A stretch of 64,000 nt of DNA from UBA940 sp045613745 (GTDB taxonomy: Bacteria; Bacteroidota; Bacteroidia; Bacteroidales; Rikenellaceae): positions 62,001 through 126,000 of the forward strand of contig JAZLBP010000013.1 of NCBI GenBank assembly GCA_045613745.1, read 5' to 3'. Below are positions 15,860 to 25,964 of this stretch, piece by piece; within the stretch, counting starts at the first letter, position 1; each line of letters opens with the position of its first letter. Under the pieces are notes generated by a model. It saw nothing but the letters and a program-made list of their open reading frames with translations. It searched no databases and was not told where the DNA came from. A program made the translations under genes and the position numbers.

Positions 15860-18800
15860 TTAGTTTTGCTTGTACTCTTGCCAGCTCTTGATTTGGATAT
15901 TACCATTCTTCAACTCGCAGCAAGCTTGGATAAATGCACTTGCCAAGCGAGCATTGGTAATCAAAGGAATGTTGTGGTCGATAGCGGCACGACGAATCTT
16001 ATAACCATTGGTCAACTCGCGGTGAGTGTGGTTTTTGGGGATGTTAACCACCAAGTCGAAACCGTGTTTCGAAATCATATCCATAATATTGAGCTCCGAG
16101 CCCTCGTCAGGCCAGCCTACGGTAATTGCATTAATACCGTGCTCGCCCAAGAACTTTTGGGTACCCTCGGTAGCGTAGATGGTGTAACCGCTCTCTTGCA
16201 GAATTTTGCAAGGCTCGAGCAAGTCAACTTTCGATTTAGCATCACCCGACGAAACCATAATGTTTTGTTTGGGAACGTCGTAGCCTACCGAAATCATCGA
16301 CGCCAGCAGTGCCTCGTTGAAGTCATCACCCAGACAGCCTACCTCACCGGTCGACGACATATCCACGCTCAATACGGGGTCAGCGTTGTGCAGACGGCTG
16401 AACGAGAATTGCGATGCTTTAACACCAATCCAGTCGATGTCGAATGCACCACCCTCGGGTTTGTTATAGGGTGCGTCGAGCATAATGCGGGTTGCAGTCT
16501 CGATGAAGTTGCGTTTGAGAACCTTCGAAACGAAGGGGAACGAACGCGACGCACGCAGGTTACACTCAATTACCTTAACCTCGTTGTTCTTAGCCAGGAA
16601 TTGGATGTTGAAAGGACCGCTGATGTTAAGCTCTTTGGCAATCTTGCGGCTGATTTTCTTGATGCGGCGTGCAGTCTCGAAATAAATCTTTTGGGGAGGG
16701 AACACCAGGGTTGCGTCACCCGAGTGAACACCTGCAAACTCGATGTGCTCCGAGATAGCGTACTCTACAACCTCACCATCTTTGGCAACAGCGTCGAACT
16801 CGATCTCCTTGGCGTTTTGCAAGAATTGCGAAACAACCACGGGATACTCTTTCGATACGTTGGCAGCCATTTTCAGGAAGGTTTCGAGTTGCTCCTTGCT
16901 GTAACATACGTTCATAGCAGCACCACTCAACACATACGAAGGACGAACCAGTACGGGGTAGCCTACCTTGTCAACGAAATCATAAATCTCGTTCATATCG
17001 GTCAGCTCCTTCCAAGCGGGTTGGTCGATGCCGAGTTGGTCGAGCATGCTCGAGAATTTGTGGCGGTTCTCGGCGCGGTCAATCGACAGCGGCGAGGTAC
17101 CCAGCACGGGAATATCTTGGTGATAGAGTTTGATAGCCAAGTTGTTGGGGATTTGACCACCCACCGACACGATAACGCCTTTGGGAGTCTCCAAATCCAT
17201 AACGTCCATCACGCGCTCGAACGACAGCTCGTCGAAGTACAGACGGTCGCACATATCGTAGTCGGTCGATACGGTCTCGGGGTTGTAGTTGACCATAATC
17301 GATTTGTAGCCCAACTTGCGAGCGGTTTGGATAGCGTTCACCGAACACCAGTCGAACTCAACCGACGAACCGATACGGTAAGCACCCGAACCCAAAACCA
17401 CAACCGATTTCTCGTTTTTGTAGTAAGGAACATCGTGCTCGCTACCGTCGTAGGTCATATAGAGGTAGTTGGTCAACTCGGGGTGCTCCGAAGCCACGGT
17501 ATTGATACGTTTAACCGAGGGGAGAATGCCTTGTTTCTTACGAGCAGCACGCACTTTGAGTGCCTCTTTGTGCATATTTTCTTTGCTCTCGCCTACGAAG
17601 CGTGCGATTTGGAAGTCCGAGAAGCCCAGACGTTTTGCCTCCAACAGCACCTCGGCGGGCAGTTCGTCCACCTTGTTGTAGCCTTGCAGAACAATCGAAT
17701 AGTCGTGGATGTTTTTGAGTCTTTCGAGGAACCAGGGCGAAATCTTGGTCAGCTCGAACAGACGCTCGATGGTGTAGCCTTGTTTGAAAGCCTCGGCGAT
17801 AGCAAACACACGCATATCGGTGGGGTTTGCCAGCTCGGTGTCGAGGTCCTCGAACTCAACGTCCTCGTTACCTACAAAACCGTGCATACCTTGGCCAATC
17901 ATACGAAGACCCTTCTGGATAATCTCCTCGAACGATTTACCAATCGACATAATCTCGCCGACCGATTTCATGCTCGAACCGATTTGACGCGATACGCCTG
18001 CGAATTTGGTGAGGTCCCAACGGGGGATTTTACAAATCAGATAGTCCAAATCGGGAGCCTTGTAAGCCGAGTTGGTAGTACCCATCTCGCCGATTTGGTC
18101 GAGAGTGTAACCCAAAGCCAATTTGGCAGCAACAAAAGCAAGAGGATAACCGGTAGCCTTCGAAGCCAACGCCGACGAACGGCTCAAGCGGGCGTTCACC
18201 TCGATTACACGGTAGTCGTCGGTGTCCGAGTTGAACGCATATTGTACGTTACACTCACCCACGATACCGATGTGGCGGATGATTTTGCACGACAGCTCTT
18301 GGAGCATTTTCAGCTCACCCTCGTCGAGCGAACAGGTGGGAGCAACTACGATACTCTCGCCGGTGTGGATACCCAGCGGGTCGAAGTTCTCCATACTTGC
18401 CACGGTGAAGCAGTGGTCGTTGCGGTCGCGGATAACCTCGAACTCAATCTCTTTCCAGCCTTTGAGCGACTCCTCAACAAGAATTTGTTTGGAGTAAGCG
18501 AACGAGCTCTCGCACAAAGTCTTGAATTCGTCCATATTTTGGCAAATACCGCTACCAAGACCACCCAGAGCATAAGCCGAACGAACCATGATGGGGAAGC
18601 CGATTTTGTTGGCTGCAGCAATTGCATCCTCCATCGACTCTACTGCTTGGCTTACGGGAGTTTTGACGTCAATCTCATCAAGTTTCTTAACGAACAGGTC
18701 ACGGTCCTCGGTAGCCATAATAGCTTCAACCGACGTACCGAGTACATCTACGCCGTATTTTTGCAGCACGCCACTTTGATAGAGTTCGGTACCGCAGTTA

Positions 18801-19090
18801 AGAGCGGTTTGACCACCAAATGCGAGCAGGATACCATCGGGTTGCTCCTTTTTGATGATCTCCTCAACGAAGTGGGGAGTCACAGGCAGGAAGTACACGC
18901 TGTCGGCGATACCCTCCGAGGTTTGGATGGTGGCAATGTTGGGGTTAATCAAAACGGTCGAGATGCCCTCTTCGCGCAGTGCTTTGAGTGCTTGTGAGCC
19001 AGAGTAGTCGAACTCGCCGGCTTGTCCGATTTTGAGGGCACCGGAGCCGAGTACAACAACTTTCTTCTTGGTAAATGTTTGATTTGCCAT
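15860..19090 (-). CDS. carB: Carbamoyl-phosphate synthase large subunit
   Basis: Makes carbamoyl phosphate from bicarbonate, ATP and ammonia supplied by CarA; the product feeds arginine and pyrimidine synthesis. 1076 residues, the usual length, with the internal duplication of two ATP-grasp halves: VVVLGSGALKIGQAGEFDYSG near residue 10 and VVVLGSGAYRIGSSVEFDW near residue 565. A C-terminal MGS-like allosteric domain follows from about 940 (VDLLEPCKILQESGYTIYAT). carA is not adjacent in this window. The gene lies close to the arginine operon but on the opposite strand, with its own TACCTTTG promoter. Confidence 0.97.
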   Translation of the reverse strand: MANQTFTKKKVVVLGSGALKIGQAGEFDYSGSQALKALREEGISTVLINPNIATIQTSEGIADSVYFLPVTPHFVEEIIKKEQPDGILLAFGGQTALNCGTELYQSGVLQKYGVDVLGTSVEAIMATEDRDLFVKKLDEIDVKTPVSQAVESMEDAIAAANKIGFPIMVRSAYALGGLGSGICQNMDEFKTLCESSFAYSKQILVEESLKGWKEIEFEVIRDRNDHCFTVASMENFDPLGIHTGESIVVAPTCSLDEGELKMLQELSCKIIRHIGIVGECNVQYAFNSDTDDYRVIEVNARLSRSSALASKATGYPLAFVAAKLALGYTLDQIGEMGTTNSAYKAPDLDYLICKIPRWDLTKFAGVSRQIGSSMKSVGEIMSIGKSFEEIIQKGLRMIGQGMHGFVGNEDVEFEDLDTELANPTDMRVFAIAEAFKQGYTIERLFELTKISPWFLERLKNIHDYSIVLQGYNKVDELPAEVLLEAKRLGFSDFQIARFVGESKENMHKEALKVRAARKKQGILPSVKRINTVASEHPELTNYLYMTYDGSEHDVPYYKNEKSVVVLGSGAYRIGSSVEFDWCSVNAIQTARKLGYKSIMVNYNPETVSTDYDMCDRLYFDELSFERVMDVMDLETPKGVIVSVGGQIPNNLAIKLYHQDIPVLGTSPLSIDRAENRHKFSSMLDQLGIDQPAWKELTDMNEIYDFVDKVGYPVLVRPSYVLSGAAMNVCYSKEQLETFLKMAANVSKEYPVVVSQFLQNAKEIEFDAVAKDGEVVEYAISEHIEFAGVHSGDATLVFPPQKIYFETARRIKKISRKIAKELNISGPFNIQFLAKNNEVKVIECNLRASRSFPFVSKVLKRNFIETATRIMLDAPYNKPEGGAFDIDWIGVKASQFSFSRLHNADPVLSVDMSSTGEVGCLGDDFNEALLASMISVGYDVPKQNIMVSSGDAKSKVDLLEPCKILQESGYTIYATEGTQKFLGEHGINAITVGWPDEGSELNIMDMISKHGFDLVVNIPKNHTHRELTNGYKIRRAAIDHNIPLITNARLASAFIQACCELKNGNIQIKSWQEYKQN

Positions 19091-19146
19091 ATATGATTAA
19101 GTATAAGTTTTTATTCTCTCTTGCGGAACGATTGAACTAAAATCGG

Positions 19147-19154
19147 ACAAAGGT
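19147..19154 (-). promoter_or_regulatory. -7 promoter element of carB
   Basis: The minus strand reads TACCTTTG, 56 bp before the carB start. No standard-spaced TTTG was found. Confidence 0.6.
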
Positions 19155-19211
19155 AGCATTTTTAAGCCGATTTTCCCAGATTCGGGACGCTTTTTTTTGC
19201 AATTTTCTTTC

Positions 19212-19865
19212 CTATTCGGTGCTTTTGATAATTATCAGGTCGTCCAATCGGAGTTTTGGGACATAATGGACACCTTCGGTACGATAGTAGGCACGCGACT
19301 CGTCGGGCGCAATTTCGGTCAGGCGAATGGTGTCGGCGCCCTTGCCAATAGCCACAATCAGCAGCGGGGTGAGTTCCAATCCGAGAGCCTGCCCTACGGC
19401 CTGCTGGTCGAAGGCGGCAATGCAGCATCCGTTGAGTCCCATTTCGGCAGCTCGCAGCAGCATACTCTGCGCCGAAATGCCGAGGTCGATTGACACATAG
19501 CGGTCTTCGGGAACAACCGAACACACCACGATAAAGGCTCTTGGCTCGGAGCCTTCGGCCGGCAGATTCAGTTCGGGAAGTGCGCCTCCCATACGGATGT
19601 GGGGCAGAATGGCAGCAGCTTCCTCCTCGCTTACGGGGCGGAAACGCAGAGGTTGGCGGTTGCGAGCCGAGGGGATTTTGGTATTCACCTCGATGATACT
19701 GCGCAGTTGGTCGGCACGCACCGTAAACGAATGGTCGTAGGCTCGGTGCGAGCGGTTTTTGAGGAGCAGTTGTCCGAGGCTCGTTGCCGTTTTGCGCTTG
19801 GGCGCAGGGGCACCCTTGCGAGCCAAATACTCCTCCATTTTTTTGCCAATATAGTCGTCTGCCAT
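19212..19865 (-). CDS. Nitroreductase-family flavoprotein
   Basis: A 217-residue protein of the FMN-dependent nitroreductase fold: NRSHRAYD near residue 37 and SARNRQPLRF near residue 65 are the FMN-contact blocks, and GLNGCCIAAFDQQAVGQALGL plus the VAIGKG strand complete the domain. The reductant and substrate are unknown. The open frame runs 33 codons further upstream, but the ATG at 19865 (MADDYIGKK) is preferred because a TATCTTTG promoter lies between the two possible starts. Upstream of carB on the same strand, with a separate carB promoter between. Confidence 0.85.
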   Translation of the reverse strand: MADDYIGKKMEEYLARKGAPAPKRKTATSLGQLLLKNRSHRAYDHSFTVRADQLRSIIEVNTKIPSARNRQPLRFRPVSEEEAAAILPHIRMGGALPELNLPAEGSEPRAFIVVCSVVPEDRYVSIDLGISAQSMLLRAAEMGLNGCCIAAFDQQAVGQALGLELTPLLIVAIGKGADTIRLTEIAPDESRAYYRTEGVHYVPKLRLDDLIIIKSTE

Positions 19866-19886
19866 CGGATTCGTTTTTTGATTATC

Positions 19887-19894
19887 CAAAGATA
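19887..19894 (-). promoter_or_regulatory. -7 promoter element of the nitroreductase gene
   Basis: The minus strand reads TATCTTTG 21 bp before the ATG at 19865. A CTTG sequence about 21 bp further upstream could serve as the -33 element. This site argues against the longer ORF start at 19964. Confidence 0.7.
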
Positions 19895-19976
19895 CGCAAA
19901 ATATCATTGGCTTTGCAAGAAAACCCCAAAAATTTCGTACCTTGCGACATATTAAAAAATACAACCCTCAACCATT

Positions 19977-22487
19977 ATGAGACTACTCAACTCTGCATCA
20001 ACGATTTTGCGTTCGGTGGCCGTAGTTGCCGCCGCAGCCTTCATAACGTCGTGTGCCGACACCAAACCCACTCCCAAGAGCAGTGCCACACCCGTCAGCG
20101 TGCCCTTCGACAAGGTGACCCTGCAAGACGACTTCTGGCGCCCGAGGTTGCTGACACAAAAGCACACGTTGGTACCCTTCTCTATTGAGAAGAACGAGCC
20201 CGCAATCGAGAACCTGCGTCGCGTGGGAGCCTATCTGCGTGGCGAGAAAATCGAAAAACTTCTGCCCAAGCCCTTCTACGTTGCATCCGATTTGTTCAAG
20301 GTTATGGAGGGCGCGGCCTATCTGCTGACCATTGAGCCCGACGCCGAGTTGGAGGCACAGATGGATGCAATCATCGACATCATCGGCGAGGCGCAATGCC
20401 CCGACGGCTATCTGTACGAGCACCACATTGTACCCGAAAAGTATCGCCACAAGGGCAACTACTGGGGTTCGGGCGACAAGCCGTATAGCTATGTGCTGTT
20501 CAGCCACGAGCTCTACAATATGGGACATATGTACGAGGGCGCCATCGCCTACTATCGTGCAACGGGTAAACGCAAGTGGCTCGACATTGCCGAGAAGAGT
20601 GCCCAACACATCAACCGCGTATTCTTCGAAGGTGACCCTGCCTACAACGGCGGCAAACCTGTAAACCAAGCCCCCGGCCACCAAGAGATTGAGATGGCGC
20701 TTATCAAGCTGTATCAAGTGACCGACAACCCTCTCTACCTCGAAATGGCGCGCAAGTTCATCGACATTCGCGGTGTGACCTATCGCCCCGAGGGAATTCC
20801 CATCACCACAACCGAGTACTCGCAACAGCACCTTCCCGTACGCGAACAATATCGCGCTGTTGGTCACTCGGTGCGCGCAACCTATCTCTATGCAGGTATG
20901 GCCGACGTCGTGGCTATGACGGGCGACACCACCCTGCTGCCCGCACTGGACAGCGTATGGCACGACATTGTTGACCGCAAGATGCACATCACGGGCGGTT
21001 TGGGTGCAGTTCCCGGCATCGAGGGTTTTGGCCCCGAGTATGTGTTACCCAACAAGGAGACCTACAACGAAACCTGCTCGGCGGTGGGCAACGTGATGTT
21101 CAACTACCGAATGTTTTTGATGTCGCGCAACGCCAAGTACACCGACGTTGCCGAGGTTGCTTTATATAATAATGTATTGGCGGGTGTAAACATCGAGGGC
21201 AACCGTTTCTTCTATGTCAACCCCCTCGAAGCCGACGGCCGCCGTGCATTCAACCACGGCCACTCGGGTCGCGCACCTTGGTTCAATACGGCTTGTTGCC
21301 CCTCGAATCTCGCGCGTCTGATACCCCAAATTCCGGGTATGATTTACTCGCACACCGATGATGAGATTTTCTGCGGATTCTATGCCGGTAGTTCGACCAC
21401 TATTCCCCTTGCACAAGGCGGCGTGGCGCTGACCCAACGCACCCAATATCCCTTCGACGGACGCATCGAGATTGAAGTTACACCCGAGGCCGAGAGTGCG
21501 GAATTCACCCTCTGGTTGCGTATCCCCACTTGGTGCACTGGCAGTCGCTTTGTGTCGGGCGAGTTGTATAGCTATGCCGACAACACCCGTTCACGCGCAA
21601 CCGCCAAAGTCAATGGCCGTCACGTTCGTGCCGAGGTGATTGATGGCATGTTGCCCGTATGTCGCAAGTGGAAGGCGGGAGATGTGGTTACTCTGTCGCT
21701 TGATATGCCCGTACGCTACTCGGTTGCCGACGAGCGTGTGAAGGCCGACAGCAACCGCGTATGTCTGACTCGTGGCCCTCTGGTGCTGTGCGCCGAGAGT
21801 GCCGACAACAGCTTCAACCCCTCGACCTACTTCATCAACAACATTGGCGCACAAGGAACTCTCGGCGCCTACACCGAGGGTGTGCTGGCAGGAATTCCCC
21901 ATATCACACTCGACGCTACGGCCGCGACTGCCGAGGCCGAGGAGAGCGCACCGCTGACTCTGCTGCCCTACTACGCGTGGAACAACCGAGGCAATGCCGC
22001 AATGAACGTTTGGTTTGCACTCGACGCACCCACAGCGCGCAAGTCGATGAACCTCACCGTAGGTAATATTGCCGATGTCACAGCCACCCACACCTATGTT
22101 GGCGACGATGTGATTGCCATTGCCGATGGTCGCCGACCCAAAAGTTCGGGAGACAGGTCGATTCCTCGCTGGACAAGTTGGCCCCAAAAGGGCGAGCCCC
22201 AACAAGTTGTGATTAAACTCCGCAAGCGCCAAACAATCGAGAGCGTACAAGTATATTGGTACGACGACAAGGGTGGTGTTCAGGTTCCCGTATCGTGGAG
22301 TATGGATTACCTTGTGGATGGCGAGTGGCGCGTATTTACGCCCTACATTACCGACCGCTTCGGCACCTACGCCGACCAATTCAACATGGTACATCCCGAC
22401 GTGGCTATCGAGGCCGAGGCGTTGCGTCTTAATATGACTCCTCGCGAGGACTCCACCGTCGGCATACTCGAAGTGGTTGTGGAGTAA
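19977..22487 (+). CDS. GH127 family lipoprotein, beta-L-arabinofuranosidase type
   Basis: An 836-residue exported glycoside hydrolase (DUF1680/GH127). A lipobox-like FITSC ends the signal peptide, so it is probably membrane-anchored. The catalytic zinc site of the family is intact: E365 and C367 in NETCSAVGN, C440 and C441 in ACCPSN. One of the paired cysteines is the nucleophile in characterised GH127 enzymes. The (alpha/alpha)6 barrel spans about 45-460, beta-sandwich domains follow, and residues from about 690 look like an F5/8 (discoidin) carbohydrate-binding domain ending in LEVVVE. Likely removes beta-L-arabinofuranose or a related pentose from plant glycans. No SusCD pair or other hydrolase is adjacent, so its substrate range is open. 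Confidence 0.92.
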   Translation: MRLLNSASTILRSVAVVAAAAFITSCADTKPTPKSSATPVSVPFDKVTLQDDFWRPRLLTQKHTLVPFSIEKNEPAIENLRRVGAYLRGEKIEKLLPKPFYVASDLFKVMEGAAYLLTIEPDAELEAQMDAIIDIIGEAQCPDGYLYEHHIVPEKYRHKGNYWGSGDKPYSYVLFSHELYNMGHMYEGAIAYYRATGKRKWLDIAEKSAQHINRVFFEGDPAYNGGKPVNQAPGHQEIEMALIKLYQVTDNPLYLEMARKFIDIRGVTYRPEGIPITTTEYSQQHLPVREQYRAVGHSVRATYLYAGMADVVAMTGDTTLLPALDSVWHDIVDRKMHITGGLGAVPGIEGFGPEYVLPNKETYNETCSAVGNVMFNYRMFLMSRNAKYTDVAEVALYNNVLAGVNIEGNRFFYVNPLEADGRRAFNHGHSGRAPWFNTACCPSNLARLIPQIPGMIYSHTDDEIFCGFYAGSSTTIPLAQGGVALTQRTQYPFDGRIEIEVTPEAESAEFTLWLRIPTWCTGSRFVSGELYSYADNTRSRATAKVNGRHVRAEVIDGMLPVCRKWKAGDVVTLSLDMPVRYSVADERVKADSNRVCLTRGPLVLCAESADNSFNPSTYFINNIGAQGTLGAYTEGVLAGIPHITLDATAATAEAEESAPLTLLPYYAWNNRGNAAMNVWFALDAPTARKSMNLTVGNIADVTATHTYVGDDVIAIADGRRPKSSGDRSIPRWTSWPQKGEPQQVVIKLRKRQTIESVQVYWYDDKGGVQVPVSWSMDYLVDGEWRVFTPYITDRFGTYADQFNMVHPDVAIEAEALRLNMTPREDSTVGILEVVVE

Positions 22488-22508
22488 CTTTCCCACCCTA
22501 CCAAACAC

Positions 22509-22548
22509 AACAAAGGCTGTACGACCCTCAGGTCATACAGCCTTTGTT
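22509..22548. terminator. Bidirectional terminator between GH127 and sulP genes
   Basis: AACAAAGGCTGT (22509-22520) pairs with ACAGCCTTTGTT (22537-22548). It lies between two convergent genes and carries the AGGCTGT core shared by several terminators in the window. Confidence 0.85.
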
Positions 22549-22566
22549 AGTTATGCAGGCGTAGTG

Positions 22567-24264
22567 TTACTCCTGTGCTTTCTTAATAATATTCTCGGCA
22601 CGCTCCAAAGCCATTTGGATGTTCGAGCAGATATTGTCGGAACCTACAAGTTTCTCGAAGCCCGAGTGAGCCAAAGTGGCGCGAACACCACTGCCCACAC
22701 CCGACAGAATCACCTCGATACCACGGTTGTGCGACGACTCAACCAGAATTTCAAGGTTATGCAGACCTGTCGAATCAACAAACGGCACACGACGCATACG
22801 GATGATACGCACTCTGGGTTGGGGTTCGAGGTTGCGCATAACCTCGTCGAACTTGTTGGCAACACCAAAGAAGTAGGGACCCTCTATCTCGTAAACCTCG
22901 ATGCCCTCCGATACATTCAGGCGCTCGTGGTTTTGGTTGTCGGTACCCTTTGCAAGGTCGATTTCGCTTGTAACAACCGAGATTTTGGTGGTCTCCATCA
23001 GACGGCGCATAAACAGAATCACAGCCAACAGCAGACCAATCTCGATTGCGATGGTAAGGTCGAACACCACAGTCAGAATCATAGTCACAAACAGCACCGC
23101 GATGTCGCTTTTGGGTGCGCGCATCAGCGAGCGGATGGTACGCCAGCCACTCATATTGTATGACACCACAACCAGCACGCCCGCCAAGCAAGCCATCGGA
23201 ATGTGGACAATCAGCGGAGTGAGGAACAACAGAATCAGCAGCAACACAACAGCGTGAACAAGACCTGCAACGGGAGTTTTACCGCCGTTATTAATATTGG
23301 TCATAGTACGCGCGATGGCACCTGTTACGGGGATACCGCCAAAGAAGGGAACAAGGATATTTGCCACACCCTGACCGATAAGCTCGGTGTTGGCTTTGTG
23401 TTTGTCGCCAGTCACACCATCAGCAACGGTTGCCGACAGCAGTGACTCGATAGCGCCCAAAATAGCGATGGTGAATGCCACCGACACCAACGAGCCCATC
23501 TGTTTGATGTTAAGGTCGATAGCGGTGGGTTTGAGGTCAGCGAAGCTGAATCCCGAAGTAATTTCGGGGAATCGTTGACCGATGGTCTCGATATTCACAC
23601 CCGCCCACTTTTCGAGGCAGATTGTAGCCACAGTCATCAGCACGATAGCCACCAGCGAGCCGGGGATTTTGTGCGACACTTTGGGAGTCAGCGCAATGAT
23701 TGCGATACTTACAAGACCGATACCGAAAGCCCAGGGATCGATGCTACCCAGGTTTTGGAAGTAGCAACCCCACTTCGAGATAAAGTCGGCAGGCACGCTC
23801 TCGATAGACATACCTGTCAGGTCTTTGATTTGAGTAGTGAAGATGGTCAGCGCGATACCGCCTGTGAATCCCACAACGATGGGATAAGGGATAAATTTGA
23901 TAACCACACCGAGTTTGAATACGCCCATCAGCACCAGAATGATACCCGCCATAATGGTGGCGACCATCAATCCTCCGATACCGAATTCGGCAATCACACC
24001 AGCCACAATGACGATGAACGCACCTGTGGGTCCGCCAATTTGGACATTCGAGCCACCCAGCAGCGACACGATAAATCCACCAATAATGGCGGTAATCAGA
24101 CCTTGCACGGGGCTTACGCCGCTGGCGATACCGAATGCAATGGCCAAAGGCAGAGCTACGATACCGACAATCAGACCTGCAATCAGGTCGCTGACAAACA
24201 TTTGTCGGTTGTAGTTACGCAGTTTAGTGAACAATTTAGGTTGGAAATCTAATTGCAGTTTCAC
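22567..24264 (-). CDS. SulP-family anion transporter with STAS domain
   Basis: A 565-residue inner-membrane transporter of the SulP/SLC26 family (sulfate, bicarbonate or dicarboxylate uptake). The N-terminal 400 residues hold about 11-12 hydrophobic segments, beginning with DLIAGLIVGIVALPLAIAFGIA and including the family-typical GGSNVQIGGPTGAF. A cytoplasmic STAS domain covers about 440-555, with VDSTGLHNLE around the conserved Ser/Thr site. The transported ion cannot be told; bicarbonate is common when sulfate genes are absent, as here. It is the last of six minus-strand genes and ends at a bidirectional terminator. Confidence 0.9.
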   Translation of the reverse strand: MKLQLDFQPKLFTKLRNYNRQMFVSDLIAGLIVGIVALPLAIAFGIASGVSPVQGLITAIIGGFIVSLLGGSNVQIGGPTGAFIVIVAGVIAEFGIGGLMVATIMAGIILVLMGVFKLGVVIKFIPYPIVVGFTGGIALTIFTTQIKDLTGMSIESVPADFISKWGCYFQNLGSIDPWAFGIGLVSIAIIALTPKVSHKIPGSLVAIVLMTVATICLEKWAGVNIETIGQRFPEITSGFSFADLKPTAIDLNIKQMGSLVSVAFTIAILGAIESLLSATVADGVTGDKHKANTELIGQGVANILVPFFGGIPVTGAIARTMTNINNGGKTPVAGLVHAVVLLLILLFLTPLIVHIPMACLAGVLVVVSYNMSGWRTIRSLMRAPKSDIAVLFVTMILTVVFDLTIAIEIGLLLAVILFMRRLMETTKISVVTSEIDLAKGTDNQNHERLNVSEGIEVYEIEGPYFFGVANKFDEVMRNLEPQPRVRIIRMRRVPFVDSTGLHNLEILVESSHNRGIEVILSGVGSGVRATLAHSGFEKLVGSDNICSNIQMALERAENIIKKAQE

Positions 24265-24341
24265 TTTGTTTTGGTTTTTTTAATATTTAACTTCTTGTTA
24301 ATAAAATTCCTTATAGTAATCTCTCTCCAATTACAGAATCA

Positions 24342-25442
24342 TTATCTCTTCAAAAAATAGATGTCGAGCAGACGTTTGGCCGCCACGAACGAGCTCATCT
24401 TATCCTCCTTGACAAGTTCCTCGCAAGCCGCCATCTCGCGTTCGATTTCTGGATCTTGGAAAAAACTATTTCGCAGGGTTTCGTTGATTGTTTCGCGCAT
24501 CCAGTAGCGGTTTTGGTTGTGGCGGTTGCGGTGGAAGAATCCGTTGCGTTTGACATACATAATGAACTCCTCGACACCTGTCCACACCTCCTCCAAGCCG
24601 GTCTTTTGTACCGACGAGCAGCAGTACACCTGCGGACTCCACTCCGACTCGCTGAGCGGGAACAACATCAGCGCATTGGCAAATTGTCGGCGAGCCAACT
24701 CGGCACGATGCAGGTTGTCGCCCTCGGCCTTGGTAATGACCATCAGGTCGGCCATCTCCATAATGCCTCGTTTGATACCTTGCAGTTCGTCGCCTGCGCC
24801 CGCAATCTGCAACAGCATAAAGATATCGACCATCGAGTGAACAGCCGTTTCGCTCTGACCCACGCCCACGGTCTCGATGAAAATCACATCGAATCCTGCG
24901 GCCTCGCACAGAATCATAGTCTCGCGGCTTTTGCGAGCCACACCGCCAAGCGAACCTGCCGACGGCGAGGGGCGGATAAACACCTTGGGATTGGCCGACA
25001 AACTCACCATACGGGTCTTGTCACCCAAAATTGAGCCCTTGCTACGCTCCGAGCTGGGGTCGATGGCAAGCACTGCGAGTTTGTGTCCCTTGTCGGCAAC
25101 CATACCACCCACCGCCTCAATGAAGGTCGATTTACCTGCTCCCGGCACGCCCGTAATACCGATACGAATCGAGCGGCCTGCGTGGGGCAGACAGCGTTCG
25201 ATAATCTCTTGCGCTTGGGCATAGTGTGCGGGGTTGTTGCTTTCGACCAGCGTGATGGCTTGCGACAGCACGGTGACATCGCCGCGCAAAATACCCTCGA
25301 CATATTGGTCAACCGTCAGTGTCGGGCGGCGTTTACGCACAAAGTGGGGATTGGTTACGGGTTGGTCGCTGACTCCCGCCATCACATCCAATGCGCTATC
25401 GGCGTGTTCGGCGCGATGCTGCTTTTCGTAGTGGTTTGTCAT
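24342..25442 (-). CDS. meaB: MeaB/ArgK-type GTPase, methylmalonyl-CoA mutase chaperone
   Basis: A 366-residue G3E-family P-loop GTPase that protects and reloads the adenosylcobalamin enzyme methylmalonyl-CoA mutase. Visible motifs are the Walker A GVPGAGKST (about 98-106), DPSSERSKGSILGDKTRM, the switch block ETVGVGQSE, and TKAEGDN for base recognition. The mutase genes (mutA/mutB) are not in the window. The frame from 25442 overlaps the end of the upstream thioredoxin-like gene by 47 bp; a second methionine at 25382 would remove the overlap, so the start is unsettled. Confidence 0.92.
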   Translation of the reverse strand: MTNHYEKQHRAEHADSALDVMAGVSDQPVTNPHFVRKRRPTLTVDQYVEGILRGDVTVLSQAITLVESNNPAHYAQAQEIIERCLPHAGRSIRIGITGVPGAGKSTFIEAVGGMVADKGHKLAVLAIDPSSERSKGSILGDKTRMVSLSANPKVFIRPSPSAGSLGGVARKSRETMILCEAAGFDVIFIETVGVGQSETAVHSMVDIFMLLQIAGAGDELQGIKRGIMEMADLMVITKAEGDNLHRAELARRQFANALMLFPLSESEWSPQVYCCSSVQKTGLEEVWTGVEEFIMYVKRNGFFHRNRHNQNRYWMRETINETLRNSFFQDPEIEREMAACEELVKEDKMSSFVAAKRLLDIYFLKR

Positions 25443-25908
25443 AGTATTTTCCGTCGCTGATTAATTGTTTCAGAGTTTGGTATTGCAGGAACACAGGGTT
25501 GCCACACCACAATGTTCGGCGTTTGGGGCTGGTGACATAGGCGTAGGGGACATAGCGAACACCCAGCGACCTCAGTGTGCGAGGTGTGAGTTGCGCCACA
25601 CAGAATCCCCTATCCTGCTCGGTCAGCATACGGTGACCGCGAGTGTCGTCGCCACGCACCACAACAATCACATTGAGTGAGTCGGCGTGCTCGGTGGCGA
25701 TGCGTCCCAGCTCCTCTATACGCGAGGTACAAATCTCGTTGGAGGAGTGAAAGAACTCCACAAGGGTGGTTCGTTTCTTCTCGGCGGGCAGGTCGGTCAG
25801 CCACACCAACGCATCGGGAGAGGGGGTTTTGCCTCCAATCCGCAAAGTTTGTGCTGACGCACCAAGGCTAATGGCCGCAAACACAAGTATTGCAATAATG
25901 CGTTTCAT
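25396..25908 (-). CDS. Exported thioredoxin-fold protein lacking the CxxC pair
   Basis: A 170-residue secreted protein (signal peptide 1-19, ISLGASA-QT). TLVEFFHSSNEICTSRIEEL followed by LNVIVVVRGD and later GVRYVPYAYV follows the thioredoxin pattern: strand beta1, active-site turn, helix, strand, then the cis-Pro region (VRYVPY). The usual W-C-x-x-C is replaced by SSNEIC, leaving a single cysteine, so classical disulfide exchange is unlikely; a structural, peroxiredoxin-like or haem-related role is possible. It sits between an outer-membrane protein gene and meaB on the same strand and overlaps meaB's longest frame. Confidence 0.75.
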   Translation of the reverse strand: MKRIIAILVFAAISLGASAQTLRIGGKTPSPDALVWLTDLPAEKKRTTLVEFFHSSNEICTSRIEELGRIATEHADSLNVIVVVRGDDTRGHRMLTEQDRGFCVAQLTPRTLRSLGVRYVPYAYVTSPKRRTLWCGNPVFLQYQTLKQLISDGKYYDKPLRKAASRRTRR

Positions 25909-25964
25909 ATCTCACAAACGAGTTTTTTTGTCTTTCGACCTTCGGGGCAGGTTTAGGGCTTGAC

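Noticed and set aside
15818..18997. A 1059-codon open frame on the plus strand, antisense to carB
   Set aside because: Same codon-bias artefact; the carB frame has full family motifs and its own promoter and terminator.
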